From an uncultured Collinsella sp. (GTDB lineage: Bacteria; Actinomycetota; Coriobacteriia; Coriobacteriales; Coriobacteriaceae): a stretch of DNA of 64,000 nt. The notes under the pieces were generated by a model. That model saw only the letters and a list, made by a program, of their open reading frames with translations. It searched no databases and had not been told where the DNA came from. The stretch lies in assembly GCA_905209455.1 (NCBI GenBank), contig CAJLTA010000003.1:52262-116261 (forward strand), written 5' to 3'. Positions 1 through 9,044 of this stretch are shown here, one piece after another. How positions within the stretch are numbered: position 1 is the stretch's first letter; each line of letters opens with the position of its first letter. Position numbers and translations under genes: made by a program.

Positions 1-383
1 TGACCCGCGTTATGCGCTACAACGCCGCCGAGGCTCCCGTCAAGATGGGTACCTTCTCCCAGTATCCTTACCCCAACGCGCTGCACAACTACGCCGAGAT
101 GGCCAAGTACTGCGGCATCGAGGGCAAGGACGACAAGGAGGTCTTCGAGAACTTCATCACGAAGCTCGAGGAGCTCAAGGACTTCATCGGCGTCAAGAAG
201 ACCATCGCCGACTACGGTGTTGACGAGCAGTACTTCCTCGACACCCTCGACGAGATGACCGAGCAGGCATTCAACGACCAGTGCACCGGCGCTAACCCGC
301 GCTACCCGCTCATGAGCGAGATCAAGGAGCTCTACCTGGACGCCTACTACGGCCGCGAGCCTCAGGACTACGCCGTCTGCTAG
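1..383 (+). CDS. adhE: AdhE-type aldehyde-alcohol dehydrogenase, C-terminal end (partial)
   Basis: The frame is open from the window edge (first full codon at 3) to TAG at 381-383, so only the last ~127 residues are visible. They match the C-terminal helical region of iron-dependent alcohol dehydrogenases of the bifunctional AdhE type. The best signature is DQCTGANPRYPL followed by a tail ending in DAYYGREPQDYAVC. Full AdhE converts acetyl-CoA to acetaldehyde and then ethanol, reoxidising NADH in fermentation. The metal-binding and NAD-binding parts and the N-terminal aldehyde dehydrogenase lie outside the window, so a stand-alone iron alcohol dehydrogenase remains possible. Confidence 0.8.
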   Translation, partial: TRVMRYNAAEAPVKMGTFSQYPYPNALHNYAEMAKYCGIEGKDDKEVFENFITKLEELKDFIGVKKTIADYGVDEQYFLDTLDEMTEQAFNDQCTGANPRYPLMSEIKELYLDAYYGREPQDYAVC

Positions 384-400
384 TTTTAGCACGGTTTTTA

Positions 401-446
401 ACGGCGGGGGTGCACGGGTGTTTCACACACCCCCGCCGTCGCTTCT
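401..446 (+). terminator. Hairpin after the adhE-like gene
   Basis: Twelve paired bases, ACGGCGGGGGTG at 401-412 against CACCCCCGCCGT at 428-439, lie 18 bases after the stop codon. The tail (CGCTTCT) is poor in T, so it may be a weak or factor-assisted terminator. Confidence 0.55.
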
Positions 447-471
447 ATCGCATCGTTGAAAGGATGCAACC

Positions 472-1236
472 ATGCTGCTACCCGATTCCAAGACCGAGCT
501 CGTCCGCCGTGGCAACAAGGTCGTTTACGACCTGGGCGACAAGATCGTCAAGGTCTTTAACGAGACCAAGCCTGTCTCTGACGTGTTCAACGAGGCTTTG
601 AATCTTGCCCGCATCAATGAGTGCGGCATCCGCAGCCCCAAGGCTCTCGAGGTTTCCCAGCTCGAGAACGCCAACGGCTGGGCGCTCGTAACCGAGAAGG
701 TTCCGGGCACCACCCTTGCCGAGAAGATGACTGCCGAGCCCCAGCGCTTTGGTGAGTACCTCGAGATGTTCGTCGACCTCCAGATCGAGATCCACGGCTA
801 CACCTCCCCGCTGCTCAACCGTCAGCGCGACAAGTTCGCCCGCATGATCGACAGCCTTGATCAGCTCAATGCCACCACGCGCTACAACCTTCAGGAGCGT
901 CTGGACGGCATGACCAAGGAGTTCAAGGTCTGCCACGGCGACTTCAACCCCTCCAACGTCATCGTCGGCGACGACGGCCAGCTCTATGTGTGCGACTGGG
1001 CACACGCCACCCAGGGCTCCCCTGCTGCCGACGTTGCCACCACCTACCTGCTCTTTGCCCTCAACAGCAAGGATCAGGCCGAGGCCTACCTGGAGCTCTA
1101 CTGCGACCGCGCCGACATGCCCATGCAGGTCGTGCGTCAGTGGACGAGCATCGTTGCCGCTTCCGAGCTCGCTCGTAAGCGCAACGTGAACGATGAGTTC
1201 CTGAAGAACTGGATCGACGTCGTCGATTATCAGTAA
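472..1236 (+). CDS. Aminoglycoside phosphotransferase/choline kinase-like protein
   Basis: A 254-residue protein with the kinase fold shared by aminoglycoside phosphotransferases, choline kinases and homoserine kinase II. The catalytic loop is visible as VCHGDFNPSNVIV near residue 150, followed by the metal-binding YVCDWAHA near residue 170. Earlier, VTEKVPGTTLAEKM fits the hinge of the nucleotide pocket. It resembles short intracellular phosphotransferases of unknown substrate more than true resistance enzymes, so I do not call a resistance gene. The start ATG has GAAAGGA seven bases upstream. It stands alone between two hairpins, so it is probably a single-gene unit. Confidence 0.8.
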   Translation: MLLPDSKTELVRRGNKVVYDLGDKIVKVFNETKPVSDVFNEALNLARINECGIRSPKALEVSQLENANGWALVTEKVPGTTLAEKMTAEPQRFGEYLEMFVDLQIEIHGYTSPLLNRQRDKFARMIDSLDQLNATTRYNLQERLDGMTKEFKVCHGDFNPSNVIVGDDGQLYVCDWAHATQGSPAADVATTYLLFALNSKDQAEAYLELYCDRADMPMQVVRQWTSIVAASELARKRNVNDEFLKNWIDVVDYQ

Positions 1237-1272
1237 TATCTGAGCGATTTATTTCGCATCGGAGGCACAATG

Positions 1273-1314
1273 GAAAAACCCCGCAGCTCGCTTGGGCTGT
1301 GGGGTTTTCCTTTT
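1273..1314 (+). terminator. Intrinsic terminator after the phosphotransferase gene
   Basis: AAAACCCCGCAGC pairs with GCTGTGGGGTTTT (one G-T pair) around a short loop, and the run continues TTTTCCTTTT. Confidence 0.85.
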
Positions 1315-1335
1315 AGATATCGAGGATGCCACAAG

Positions 1336-1385
1336 ATAAAAGGACGGCCCCGCATCTCCCCGATTGGAGAAATGCGGGGCCGTCC
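1336..1385 (-). terminator. Intrinsic terminator after proS
   Basis: GGACGGCCCCGCATCTCC at 1342-1359 pairs with the arm ending at 1385. Read on the minus strand the hairpin is followed by TTTTATCTTG. It closes the long rpsB-to-proS gene string and faces the plus-strand terminator at 1273-1314. Confidence 0.85.
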
Positions 1386-1415
1386 CTCATATCGAACTAC
1401 AAGCGAAATCGTCGA

Positions 1416-3137
1416 TTAACGGCGGGCTGCCTTAACAAGCTCGGCAACCTTGGCAACGACCTCGTCGATCGCCACGTCCTCACGCTCGCCGGTAGCACGG
1501 TCCTTGAGCTCCACCGTGCCATTCTTGAGGCCACGCTTACCCAGAACGACCTGATACGGGAAGCCCATAAGGTCGTTGTCGGCAAACTTAAAGCCGGGAC
1601 GCTCGTCGCGGTCGTCGACGACAACCTCGATACCCTCGGCGCACAGGCCATCAACGATCTGCTCGCAGACGGTAGCGCACTCCTCCTTCTTGGGATCGAG
1701 CGGAATCACCGCGACCTCGTACGGGGCAACGGAGACCGGCCAGACGATACCGTGCTCGTCGTTGTGCTGCTCCACGACGGCAGCGAGCGAGCGGGACACA
1801 CCAACGCCGTAGCAGCCCATGATGAGCGGCTTCTCCTTGCCGTCCTCGTCCATAAAGGTGGCACCCATGGCCTCGGAATACTTGGTGCCCAGCTGGAAGA
1901 CCTGAGAGACCTCGATGCCGCGGGCAGCGGAGAGCGGCTTGCCGCAGTGCGGGCAGGGGTCGCCGGCGACAACGGTGACCAGATCGGCCCACTCATCGAC
2001 GGTAAAGTCGCGCTCGGGGCAGGCACCGGTAAAGTGATAATCGACCTCGTTGGCACCGCAGGCCCACTGCTTGGAATCGCGCAGGCTCTCGTCGCACACC
2101 AGACGAATGCCATCGGGCAGGTTAACCGGTCCGATAAAGCCCTTGTGCAGACCGTTCGCCTGAAGCTCCTCGTCGGTCATCATGCGATAGCCCTTGCCAA
2201 AGACGTGCTCGGCCTTGCAATCGTTGAGCTCGTGATCGCCCGGAACAATGGCCACGACCGGCTTGCCCTCGGCGTCGATGAGTGCCAGCGACTTGCGCGT
2301 GCCGTTCTCGGGGAACCCAAAGAACTTAGCAACTGCCTCAATGGTGCCCATGCCCGGAGTCTCAACCTTGGTGAGCGTACCGTCACCAGGACCCTCGGTC
2401 ACGACGACCTTGGTGCTTGCCGCCTCGTCATCGGCAGCAAAGCCGCAATCGTCGCAGTAGACGAGCGAAGCCTCGCCGGCGTCGGCCAAAGCCATGTACT
2501 CGACGGAGGTATCGCCACCGATCTCACCGGAGTCGGCAACAACGGGCAGGGCCTTGATATAGCAGCGCTCGCAGATGTTAGCGTAGGCCTGCTTCATCTT
2601 GTCATACTCCTCCTGCAGGCTCTCCTGCGTGGCGGAGAAGCTGTAGGCGTCCTTCATGATGAACTCGCGACCGCGCATCAGGCCAAAGCGGGGGCGGAAC
2701 TCGTCGCGGAACTTATCCTGGATGTGGTAGAGGTTAACGGGTAGCTGCTTGTAGGAGCGCAGCTCATTGCGCACCAGGGCCGTGACGGTCTCCTCGTGCG
2801 TGGGGCCCAGGACGAACTCGCGACCGTGACGGTCGTCAAAGCGCACAAGCTCCTTGCCATAGGCGTCGATGCGGCCGGACTCACGCCACAACTCGGCATC
2901 GACCATGATAGGCATCATAAGCTCCTGGGCGCCGGCGGCGTCCATCTCGTCGCGCACGATGTTCTCGATCTTACGAATCGAGCGCCAAGCAAGCGGCAGG
3001 TAGGAATATAGACCGGCGGCCTCCTTGCGGATCATGCCGGCACGGAGCAGCAGACGGTGGCTGGCGAGCTCAGCGTCCGCCGGATCCTCTTTAAGCGTCG
3101 GCGCATAGAGCTTAGACATATACATTGCTCGGGTCAT
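1416..3137 (-). CDS. proS: Prolyl-tRNA synthetase
   Basis: Class II aminoacyl-tRNA synthetase of 573 residues that charges tRNA-Pro. The N-terminus (LRAGMIRKEAAGLYSYLPLA) and FVLGPTHEETVTALVRNEL are bacterial ProS signatures. A long insertion between motifs 2 and 3 (about residues 225-400) corresponds to the editing domain that removes misacylated alanine. The C-terminal anticodon-binding part includes APYEVAVIPLD. The ATG at 3137 has GAGGAG six bases upstream, which favours it over two later in-frame ATGs. It follows ispG without a gap (ispG stop at 3138-3140) and is the last gene before a strong terminator. Confidence 0.97.
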   Translation of the reverse strand: MTRAMYMSKLYAPTLKEDPADAELASHRLLLRAGMIRKEAAGLYSYLPLAWRSIRKIENIVRDEMDAAGAQELMMPIMVDAELWRESGRIDAYGKELVRFDDRHGREFVLGPTHEETVTALVRNELRSYKQLPVNLYHIQDKFRDEFRPRFGLMRGREFIMKDAYSFSATQESLQEEYDKMKQAYANICERCYIKALPVVADSGEIGGDTSVEYMALADAGEASLVYCDDCGFAADDEAASTKVVVTEGPGDGTLTKVETPGMGTIEAVAKFFGFPENGTRKSLALIDAEGKPVVAIVPGDHELNDCKAEHVFGKGYRMMTDEELQANGLHKGFIGPVNLPDGIRLVCDESLRDSKQWACGANEVDYHFTGACPERDFTVDEWADLVTVVAGDPCPHCGKPLSAARGIEVSQVFQLGTKYSEAMGATFMDEDGKEKPLIMGCYGVGVSRSLAAVVEQHNDEHGIVWPVSVAPYEVAVIPLDPKKEECATVCEQIVDGLCAEGIEVVVDDRDERPGFKFADNDLMGFPYQVVLGKRGLKNGTVELKDRATGEREDVAIDEVVAKVAELVKAARR

Positions 3138-4220
3138 TTATTTCTCCTCAATAAGCTTGTCGACCTCGGCCATAAGCGCGTCGACAATTTGGTCCTCAGC
3201 TACTTTACCAATGATCTGGCCATGCGAAAAGAGCAAGGCCTGACCACGTCCGCAAGCAACGCCCAGATCGGCATCAGAAGCCTCGCCGGGGCCATTAACG
3301 GCACATCCCATCACAGCGATCGAAAGCGGCGCGGAGTAGTTCTTAAGCCGCTCGGTAACCTCCTCGGCAATGGGAATAAGGTTAACCTGGCAGCGGGCGC
3401 ATGTGGGGCACGAGACAATCTCGGGGCCACGGCGACGCAGGCCCAACGACTGCAGAATACCCCAGGCAACCGGCGGCTCCTCAACCGGATCGGCTGTGAG
3501 CGACACACGCATGGTGTCGCCAATGCCTTCGGAAAGCAAGATACCCAAGCCTACAGAGCTCTTGATGGTGCCCTGGAGCTTGGTCCCCGCCTCCGTCACG
3601 CCCAGGTGAAGCGGAACGTGGGGAATCTCACGCGACAGGGCTCGATCGGTATCGAGCGTCGTCTGTACGCTATGGGCCTTGGCGGAAAGCACTATGTTGG
3701 TAAACCCACGATCCTCAAAGTGCCGCACAAAGCGCTCGCTCGACATCACGAGCTTTTCGGGCTGCGTGAGGTCATCGCGCTCGGCGATATCCTGCTCAAG
3801 CGAACCGGCATTGACGCCGATACGAATCGCACAGCCCGCGGCACCCGCAGCATCAATCACCGCGTCAACCTTGGCCCAATCGCCGATATTGCCGGGATTG
3901 ATGCGGAGCTTGGCGGCACCGGCCTCCACAGCGCCAATGGCCAGCTTGTGGTTAAAGTGGATATCGGCAACGATTGGCACCGGAGACTCGGCACAGATGG
4001 TGCGGAAACCCTCAAGCGCGGCCTCGGTGGGCACGCTCACACGCACGATATCGCAGCCAGCCTGCGCCAACGCGCACACTTGCGCAAGCGTTGCCTGGGC
4101 ATCAGCGGTATCGGTGCAGGTCATGGATTGGACCACCACCGGCGCACCACCACCGATCTGCACACCGCCCACATGCACGGGGCGCGTCAACTCGCGAGGC
4201 AAAGGATGGGATAAAGACAA
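3138..4220 (-). CDS. ispG: 4-hydroxy-3-methylbut-2-en-1-yl diphosphate synthase
   Basis: IspG (GcpE) is the iron-sulfur reductase converting 2-C-methyl-D-erythritol 2,4-cyclodiphosphate to HMBPP, the penultimate step of the non-mevalonate isoprenoid pathway. The protein begins SLSHPLPRELTRPVHVGG and has the barrel motifs ADIHFNHKLA and LRINPGNIG. The [4Fe-4S] cysteines are visible in SCPTCARC and in GCAVNGPGEA, the latter with the conserved Glu. I chose TTG at 4220 (360 residues): AGGGGAG lies eight bases upstream and the length fits the family. A longer reading from ATG 4307 would overlap rseP by 74 bases with an unrelated N-terminus. dxr, for the same pathway, is two genes upstream. Confidence 0.95.
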   Translation of the reverse strand: MSLSHPLPRELTRPVHVGGVQIGGGAPVVVQSMTCTDTADAQATLAQVCALAQAGCDIVRVSVPTEAALEGFRTICAESPVPIVADIHFNHKLAIGAVEAGAAKLRINPGNIGDWAKVDAVIDAAGAAGCAIRIGVNAGSLEQDIAERDDLTQPEKLVMSSERFVRHFEDRGFTNIVLSAKAHSVQTTLDTDRALSREIPHVPLHLGVTEAGTKLQGTIKSSVGLGILLSEGIGDTMRVSLTADPVEEPPVAWGILQSLGLRRRGPEIVSCPTCARCQVNLIPIAEEVTERLKNYSAPLSIAVMGCAVNGPGEASDADLGVACGRGQALLFSHGQIIGKVAEDQIVDALMAEVDKLIEEK

Positions 4221-4233
4221 TCCAAACACTCCC

Positions 4234-5595
4234 CTACAGGATAAATCGAAGGACGTCGGAACGAAGCATATAGACAAACAGCAGCGCAAAGAGCGCGATG
4301 CCCACATAGCTCACAATCGTCTGGACCTTGAGCGGAAGCTCGCGGCCAGCAATCTTTTGAATGATCTCGATGACCAGCTTGCCGCCATCGAGTGGTGGGA
4401 TGGGCAGCAGGTTCATAAAGCCAAGCGAGAACGAAATGAGGGCGGCAAACGAAAGGAACGTGGCAGGGCCGGCAGCAGCAGCCTGTGAGGACATAACGCT
4501 AATGCCGACGATCGAAGAGGACTGATCGAGAATCTCCATCGTATGCTGCGGCTGGAGCAGGCTCATCACGCCCTCCGCTGTCTGCACGACATAGGAGAAC
4601 GAAAGGCGAGCCGACGTGATGGGGTCTAAACGGACCACCTGCGTAGAGGCATACACGCCTAGGCGCTCGTCCTCTTTGAGCGCAACCGCGGTCGAATGCT
4701 GCTTGCCGTCACGCTCGTACTCGATGGCGATATCGTCCTTTCCGGCGGCCTTGCCGATGGCATCGTAAACGTCCATCCAGGTAGAGCACGATACTCCGTC
4801 AACCGAAAGGATCGCGTCGCCGCCCTCGATACCCGCCTTGGCGGCAATAGACCCCTCGTCAACCTGACCGATCACGTTGGTATCCATCGGCACGGTGACA
4901 CCCGCAATAGAGTAGATGCTCATAAGCAGCAAAAAGCCCGTCAGGATATTGACGAGAATGCCCGCGAGCAGCATAAAGGCGCGCTTGAGAAAACCCTGGC
5001 CCAGATAGGTATGCGAACGCTCTTGCGCAAGGAACTCGGCTTCGCCGCACGGCAGCTCCCACACATCGCCCTCGGTAGTCGCATGCTCTCGATCGAAACG
5101 GCGGCCGTCAAAGGTGGTGTAACCCGCCGCGTCTCGTGGCAGCGTCTGATACTTGGTGGGATAGTAGCTCGGCGAGGGCTTCTCCCCTTCCTCATACCAA
5201 GGCGCGATAGAGCCCCAACCCAAGAGCAAGGCGCATGCCTCGAGCACAACCTCCTCGGATAGCTCGAGCTCGGCGGCAAGGTCGGCCACGGTCACGCGAC
5301 CATGACGATAGATAGCCGCGAGCACGCGATCGGCGCACGAGACGTCGGTCGGATCCATACCGCAGATGGCAGCGTAGCCACCCAGCAGCAGCGGGGTCAC
5401 GCCAAACTTGGTTCCAATGCGACGTGACGTGTAATGGATGTCAAAGCGACACGGCAGGCCCAAAAAGAACTCGGTCACACGGACGCCGCAGGCACGCGCC
5501 GCCAAAAAGTGGCCGCCCTCGTGCAAAAACACAAGGACGGAAAGCATCAGCAGGCCCCAAAAGACCGATGAGAGAACGCTCAGAACAGTATCCAT
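4234..5595 (-). CDS. rseP: RseP-like site-2 zinc metalloprotease with inserted domain
   Basis: Membrane-embedded protease of the M50 family that cuts single-pass membrane proteins within the bilayer. The zinc site HEGGH is at residues 25-29 in the first membrane helix. A PDZ domain spans about 238-320, and the second catalytic motif NLLPIPPLDGGK is near the C-terminus. Unusually, about 120 residues (81-200) separate the first catalytic segment from the next membrane helix. Residues ~85-135 read like a winged helix-turn-helix (RVTVADLAAELELSEEVV). The ATG at 5595 is used; an in-frame TTG at 5610 is possible and neither has a well-placed ribosome site. It lies between dxr and ispG, the usual bacterial order. 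Confidence 0.92.
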   Translation of the reverse strand: MDTVLSVLSSVFWGLLMLSVLVFLHEGGHFLAARACGVRVTEFFLGLPCRFDIHYTSRRIGTKFGVTPLLLGGYAAICGMDPTDVSCADRVLAAIYRHGRVTVADLAAELELSEEVVLEACALLLGWGSIAPWYEEGEKPSPSYYPTKYQTLPRDAAGYTTFDGRRFDREHATTEGDVWELPCGEAEFLAQERSHTYLGQGFLKRAFMLLAGILVNILTGFLLLMSIYSIAGVTVPMDTNVIGQVDEGSIAAKAGIEGGDAILSVDGVSCSTWMDVYDAIGKAAGKDDIAIEYERDGKQHSTAVALKEDERLGVYASTQVVRLDPITSARLSFSYVVQTAEGVMSLLQPQHTMEILDQSSSIVGISVMSSQAAAAGPATFLSFAALISFSLGFMNLLPIPPLDGGKLVIEIIQKIAGRELPLKVQTIVSYVGIALFALLFVYMLRSDVLRFIL

Positions 5596-5620
5596 AAAAC
5601 GAAAAAGCAATCCTTATGGG

Positions 5621-6808
5621 TTAGGAACGGGTTGCGGCGAGCACCTGCGCAGCCTTTTCACGCGCCCATGCATCGATGTCGCGAAGCTGCTCAAACGAAT
5701 CGACCGCCTGCATATCGTGAGAATCCATGCAGGATTCCACAATGCGATCGATATCGGTAAAGCTGCAGCCATCGTGCAGGAAGGCATCGACGGCGACCTC
5801 GTTGGCGGCATTGAGCACGCACGGCATGGTGCCACCCGTCTTGCCGGCACGTTCGGCCAGTGCCAGACAGCGGAAGGTATCCATGTCGGCAGCATCAAAC
5901 GTGAGCTGCCCCAGCTCGCGGAAATCGATACGAGGCGCCGGGGTATCCCAACGCTCGGGATACGAGAACGCGAACTGGATGGGAATACGCATGTCGGAAG
6001 CACCGAGATGCGCCATCACGGAGCCGTCGGCGAACTCGACCATAGAGTGAATCTTGGACTGACGCTGCACGACCACGTTAATGAAATCGAGGTCGCAGTT
6101 AAACAGATGCATGGCCTCAATGCGCTCCAGGCCCTTGTTCATGAGGGTGGCGGAGTCGATGGTGATCTTGGCACCCATGGCCCACGTGGGATGTGCGAGG
6201 GCATCGGCACGCGTCACGCGGTCGAGCTCGTCGCGGGTGCGGCCAAAGAACGGACCGCCCGAGCAGGTGAGCCAAATACAATGAGCCTCGCGTGGGTTCT
6301 CCCCCAGATAGCACTGGTAGATGGCGGAGTGCTCAGAGTCGACTGGAATAAGCTGGCTCGGTTGCGCCAACGGCATAAGCAAGTCGCCGCCGACGACGAG
6401 GGACTCCTTGTTGGCAAGGGCAAGACGCTTATTCGAGGTCAAGGCCGCATGGCTCGCCTCGAGACCGGCGGCGCCCACAATAGCGACGAGCACGCAGTCG
6501 ACATCGTCGCGACGCGCGAGCTCGCAAACCGCCTGCGCGCCAACGCCGAGCTTCGTTCCCTCGGGCAACTCCTGCAGCACGGCGTCATCGCCATGAGCGA
6601 CATCGGCCACGGCAACCGCCGGAACCGAGAACTCGCGGGCAGCGGCAACAAGCTCGGAGGTACTGGAGTTAACGGACAGCGCCGTCACCTGCAGGCGATC
6701 GGCATGCTGGCGGCACACATCGAGCGCCTGGGTGCCGATAGAGCCCGTACAACCCAGGATGGCAACACGGAGACGTCCATCGGGGCCATACGTCGTCTGG
6801 AAGGACAT
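5621..6808 (-). CDS. dxr: 1-deoxy-D-xylulose 5-phosphate reductoisomerase
   Basis: A 395-residue NADPH enzyme making 2-C-methyl-D-erythritol 4-phosphate, the committed step of non-mevalonate isoprenoid synthesis and the target of fosmidomycin. The N-terminal Rossmann motif VAILGCTGSIGTQALDV is clear. The metal and substrate loop VDSEHSAIYQCL-like segment (PVDSEHSAIYQCYLGE) and NKGLERIEAMHLF are present. The start ATG overlaps the cdsA stop by one base (TAATG), so the two are probably translationally coupled. Downstream are rseP and ispG. Confidence 0.97.
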   Translation of the reverse strand: MSFQTTYGPDGRLRVAILGCTGSIGTQALDVCRQHADRLQVTALSVNSSTSELVAAAREFSVPAVAVADVAHGDDAVLQELPEGTKLGVGAQAVCELARRDDVDCVLVAIVGAAGLEASHAALTSNKRLALANKESLVVGGDLLMPLAQPSQLIPVDSEHSAIYQCYLGENPREAHCIWLTCSGGPFFGRTRDELDRVTRADALAHPTWAMGAKITIDSATLMNKGLERIEAMHLFNCDLDFINVVVQRQSKIHSMVEFADGSVMAHLGASDMRIPIQFAFSYPERWDTPAPRIDFRELGQLTFDAADMDTFRCLALAERAGKTGGTMPCVLNAANEVAVDAFLHDGCSFTDIDRIVESCMDSHDMQAVDSFEQLRDIDAWAREKAAQVLAATRS

Positions 6809-7707
6809 TACAGCACGCCTCCGATCATCAAAAGCAGCTGCGCGGTAATGCAGCCAAAGATAAGCGAATCGCTACGATCGAGCATGCCGCCGTGGCCCGG
6901 GATAAGGTTACCGGAATCCTTAATGCCCACACCGCGCTTGATGCGCGACTCGATGAGGTCTCCGATAACGCCCAGGACGGACACGACCACGCCGCACAGC
7001 AGCGCATAGGGCAGGCTGAGCTTGTAGAAGTGCGTCGCCCACAGGATGAGCCAAATCAAAACCGAGCCCAGGATGCCGCCGACAAACCCCTCCCAGCTCT
7101 TTTTGGGAGAGATCTTGGGAACCATCTTGTGCTTGCCGATACGGCTACCCACGATGTAGGCAAACGAATCGGAGACCCAAAGGGACGCGCAAACGCCCAC
7201 CGAAAGCAGGGCGCCGGCAAAACCGGGCACGGCATCGCGCAGCAGCACGATAGCCGACAGCATAAAGCCAGTGTAGATGGGACCCATGAGCGTCACGGCC
7301 ACATCAGAGATGCGGGTACGCGGCGACCAAACATACCAAATGCCCACAGCGAGCATCAGGGCAAAAAGCAGGGCATTCAGCAACATCGAATCGCCCAACG
7401 CCGACAGCGGAAAGAGTACGGCGGCAGCGATACCCATGCGCTCGTTAGCCATCTTGCCATCGAGCCTCGTCATACGGAAAAACTCATAGCAGCACAGACC
7501 GCTCATGACAGAAACAAAGATGGCCGTGGGCACAATACCCAAAACCAGGCACAGGATAAAGACAACGGCGTAGACGATACCAGCGGCGGCACGGGTAATA
7601 AAGCCCGCCAGCCACGAACCGGTGCCGTTCTTCGCTGCAGGCGCTCCCGCAGTGGCAGCTTTACGCGCAGGCGTCTTGGGAGCAGATGCCTTGGGACGAT
7701 CGGACAC
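6808..7707 (-). CDS. cdsA: Phosphatidate cytidylyltransferase
   Basis: Integral membrane enzyme (299 residues) making CDP-diacylglycerol from phosphatidic acid and CTP for phospholipid synthesis. About seven to eight hydrophobic segments are visible. The CDS-family signature is intact near the C-terminus: SRIKRGVGIKDSGNLIPGHG followed by GMLDR. The first ~35 residues are an Ala/Lys/Pro-rich cytoplasmic extension. The start is GTG at 7707 with GGAGG seven bases upstream. It sits directly after uppS (two-base gap) and overlaps dxr, a common bacterial arrangement. Confidence 0.96.
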   Translation of the reverse strand: MSDRPKASAPKTPARKAATAGAPAAKNGTGSWLAGFITRAAAGIVYAVVFILCLVLGIVPTAIFVSVMSGLCCYEFFRMTRLDGKMANERMGIAAAVLFPLSALGDSMLLNALLFALMLAVGIWYVWSPRTRISDVAVTLMGPIYTGFMLSAIVLLRDAVPGFAGALLSVGVCASLWVSDSFAYIVGSRIGKHKMVPKISPKKSWEGFVGGILGSVLIWLILWATHFYKLSLPYALLCGVVVSVLGVIGDLIESRIKRGVGIKDSGNLIPGHGGMLDRSDSLIFGCITAQLLLMIGGVL

Positions 7708-7709
7708 GA

Positions 7710-8504
7710 TTAAGCCTCCTCGGTCTTGCTCAGTCCACCAAACCTACGGTCACGGCCCTGATAGGCCAAAATGGCGTCGACAAGGCCCCAACGATCAAAG
7801 TCGGGCCAATAGGTATCGGTGACGTAGAACTCGGAATAAGCCACCTGCCACAGCAGATAGTTCGAAAGGCGCAGCTCACCAGAGGTGCGAATCACAAGCT
7901 CAGGATCGGGAAGACCGGCGGTATAAAGGTGAGAAGCCACCATGTCGTCATCAATTGCGGCAGGGTCGATCTTACCGGCGGCAACGTCGAGTGCGATCTG
8001 ACGGACAGCGCGAGTAATCTCGGCACGCGCGCCGTAGTTGACGGCAAGCGCCAGCGTCATACCGGTGTGATCGGCGCACTCGGCAAGACCGCGTTCAAAA
8101 ACGTCGCGGGTCTTCTTGGGCAGCGCGGAAATATCACCCAAAAAGACAACGCGCACATTTTCGCGCTTTAGAAGCGGCAGCTCGTCAATGAACGTCTTGG
8201 CAAACAGATGCATCAAGACGTTGACCTCATGCTGCGGGCGGTTCCAGTTTTCGGTAGAAAACGCATAGGCCGAAAGCACGTCGACGCCCAGACGCACGCA
8301 GGCGGTAATAATCTCACGAAGGGAGACGATACCCGCCTTGTGGCCCTCGGTGCGTGCGAGACCGCGCGACGTGGCCCAACGACCGTTGCCGTCCATGATG
8401 CACGAGATATGGTGCGGAATGTTATTGAGATCAAGGTCGGAAAAACCGACGCCCGCAGGGGCGTCGGCAAAGTACTCGACCAGTTTATGCTCGTCGTATT
8501 GCAC
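7710..8504 (-). CDS. uppS: Isoprenyl transferase (undecaprenyl diphosphate synthase)
   Basis: Cis-prenyltransferase (264 residues) that extends farnesyl diphosphate with isopentenyl units to give the lipid carrier for peptidoglycan and surface glycans. Conserved blocks are HISCIMDGNGRWA with the catalytic Asp, the following EGHKAG, and AYAFSTENWNRP. C-terminal ELVIRTSGELRLSNYLLWQ carries the diphosphate-binding arginines. It starts at GTG 8504. Its ribosome site GGAG lies inside the last codons of frr, so the two are probably coupled. It uses the isoprenoid units made through Dxr and IspG in the same gene string. Confidence 0.96.
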   Translation of the reverse strand: MQYDEHKLVEYFADAPAGVGFSDLDLNNIPHHISCIMDGNGRWATSRGLARTEGHKAGIVSLREIITACVRLGVDVLSAYAFSTENWNRPQHEVNVLMHLFAKTFIDELPLLKRENVRVVFLGDISALPKKTRDVFERGLAECADHTGMTLALAVNYGARAEITRAVRQIALDVAAGKIDPAAIDDDMVASHLYTAGLPDPELVIRTSGELRLSNYLLWQVAYSEFYVTDTYWPDFDRWGLVDAILAYQGRDRRFGGLSKTEEA

Positions 8505-8505
8505 C

Positions 8506-9042
8506 TTAGATCTCCATGACCTCGGCTTCTTTTTCCTTCAGAAGCTCCTCGACCTTGGCGACATACTCATCAGTGTGCTTCTGGACCTTGGCCTGCTCGC
8601 GACGGACATCGTCCTCGGTGAGCTCCTCATCGCGCTCGAGCTTGTTGTTGAAGTCGCGACGGATGTTACGGATAGACACCTTGGCCTGCTCGGCGTACTC
8701 GCGGCACTCCTTGACGAGCTCGCGACGGCGCTCCTCAGTGGGAGCCGGGAACGGAAGACGAACGACGGTGCCATCGGAGTTGGGGGTAATACCCAGATCG
8801 GAAGCGCCGATGGCCTTGACGATAGCATTGATGAGTGCCTTGTCCCACGGCTCGATGAGCAGCATGTGGGCCTCGGGGGTCTTGACGGCGGCAACCTGCG
8901 TGACCGGCGTGGGAACACCGTAATAATCGACGGTGATGTCGGACAGAATGTTGGCATTGGCGCGGCCGGTACGGACCTTGGAGAAGTTATGCTTGAGGGA
9001 CTCGAGCGACTTGTCCATATGGGCGGTGATGTTCTCTGCCAT
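8506..9042 (-). CDS. frr: Ribosome recycling factor
   Basis: A 178-residue protein that, with EF-G, splits post-termination ribosomes. The three-helix bundle regions are recognisable: KVRTGRANANIL, PWDKALINAIVKAIGASDLG, and RLPFPAPTEERRRELVK. It is slightly shorter than the usual ~185 residues, with a Glu-rich C-terminal helix ending EAEVMEI. The ATG at 9042 has AGGAGG seven bases upstream. It follows pyrH by two bases, the near-universal pyrH-frr pairing. Confidence 0.98.
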   Translation of the reverse strand: MAENITAHMDKSLESLKHNFSKVRTGRANANILSDITVDYYGVPTPVTQVAAVKTPEAHMLLIEPWDKALINAIVKAIGASDLGITPNSDGTVVRLPFPAPTEERRRELVKECREYAEQAKVSIRNIRRDFNNKLERDEELTEDDVRREQAKVQKHTDEYVAKVEELLKEKEAEVMEI

Positions 9043-9044
9043 GC

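Noticed and set aside
472..1236. Aminoglycoside resistance gene
   Set aside because: Only the kinase fold is shared; sequence resembles short housekeeping or unknown-substrate phosphotransferases and there is no mobile context.
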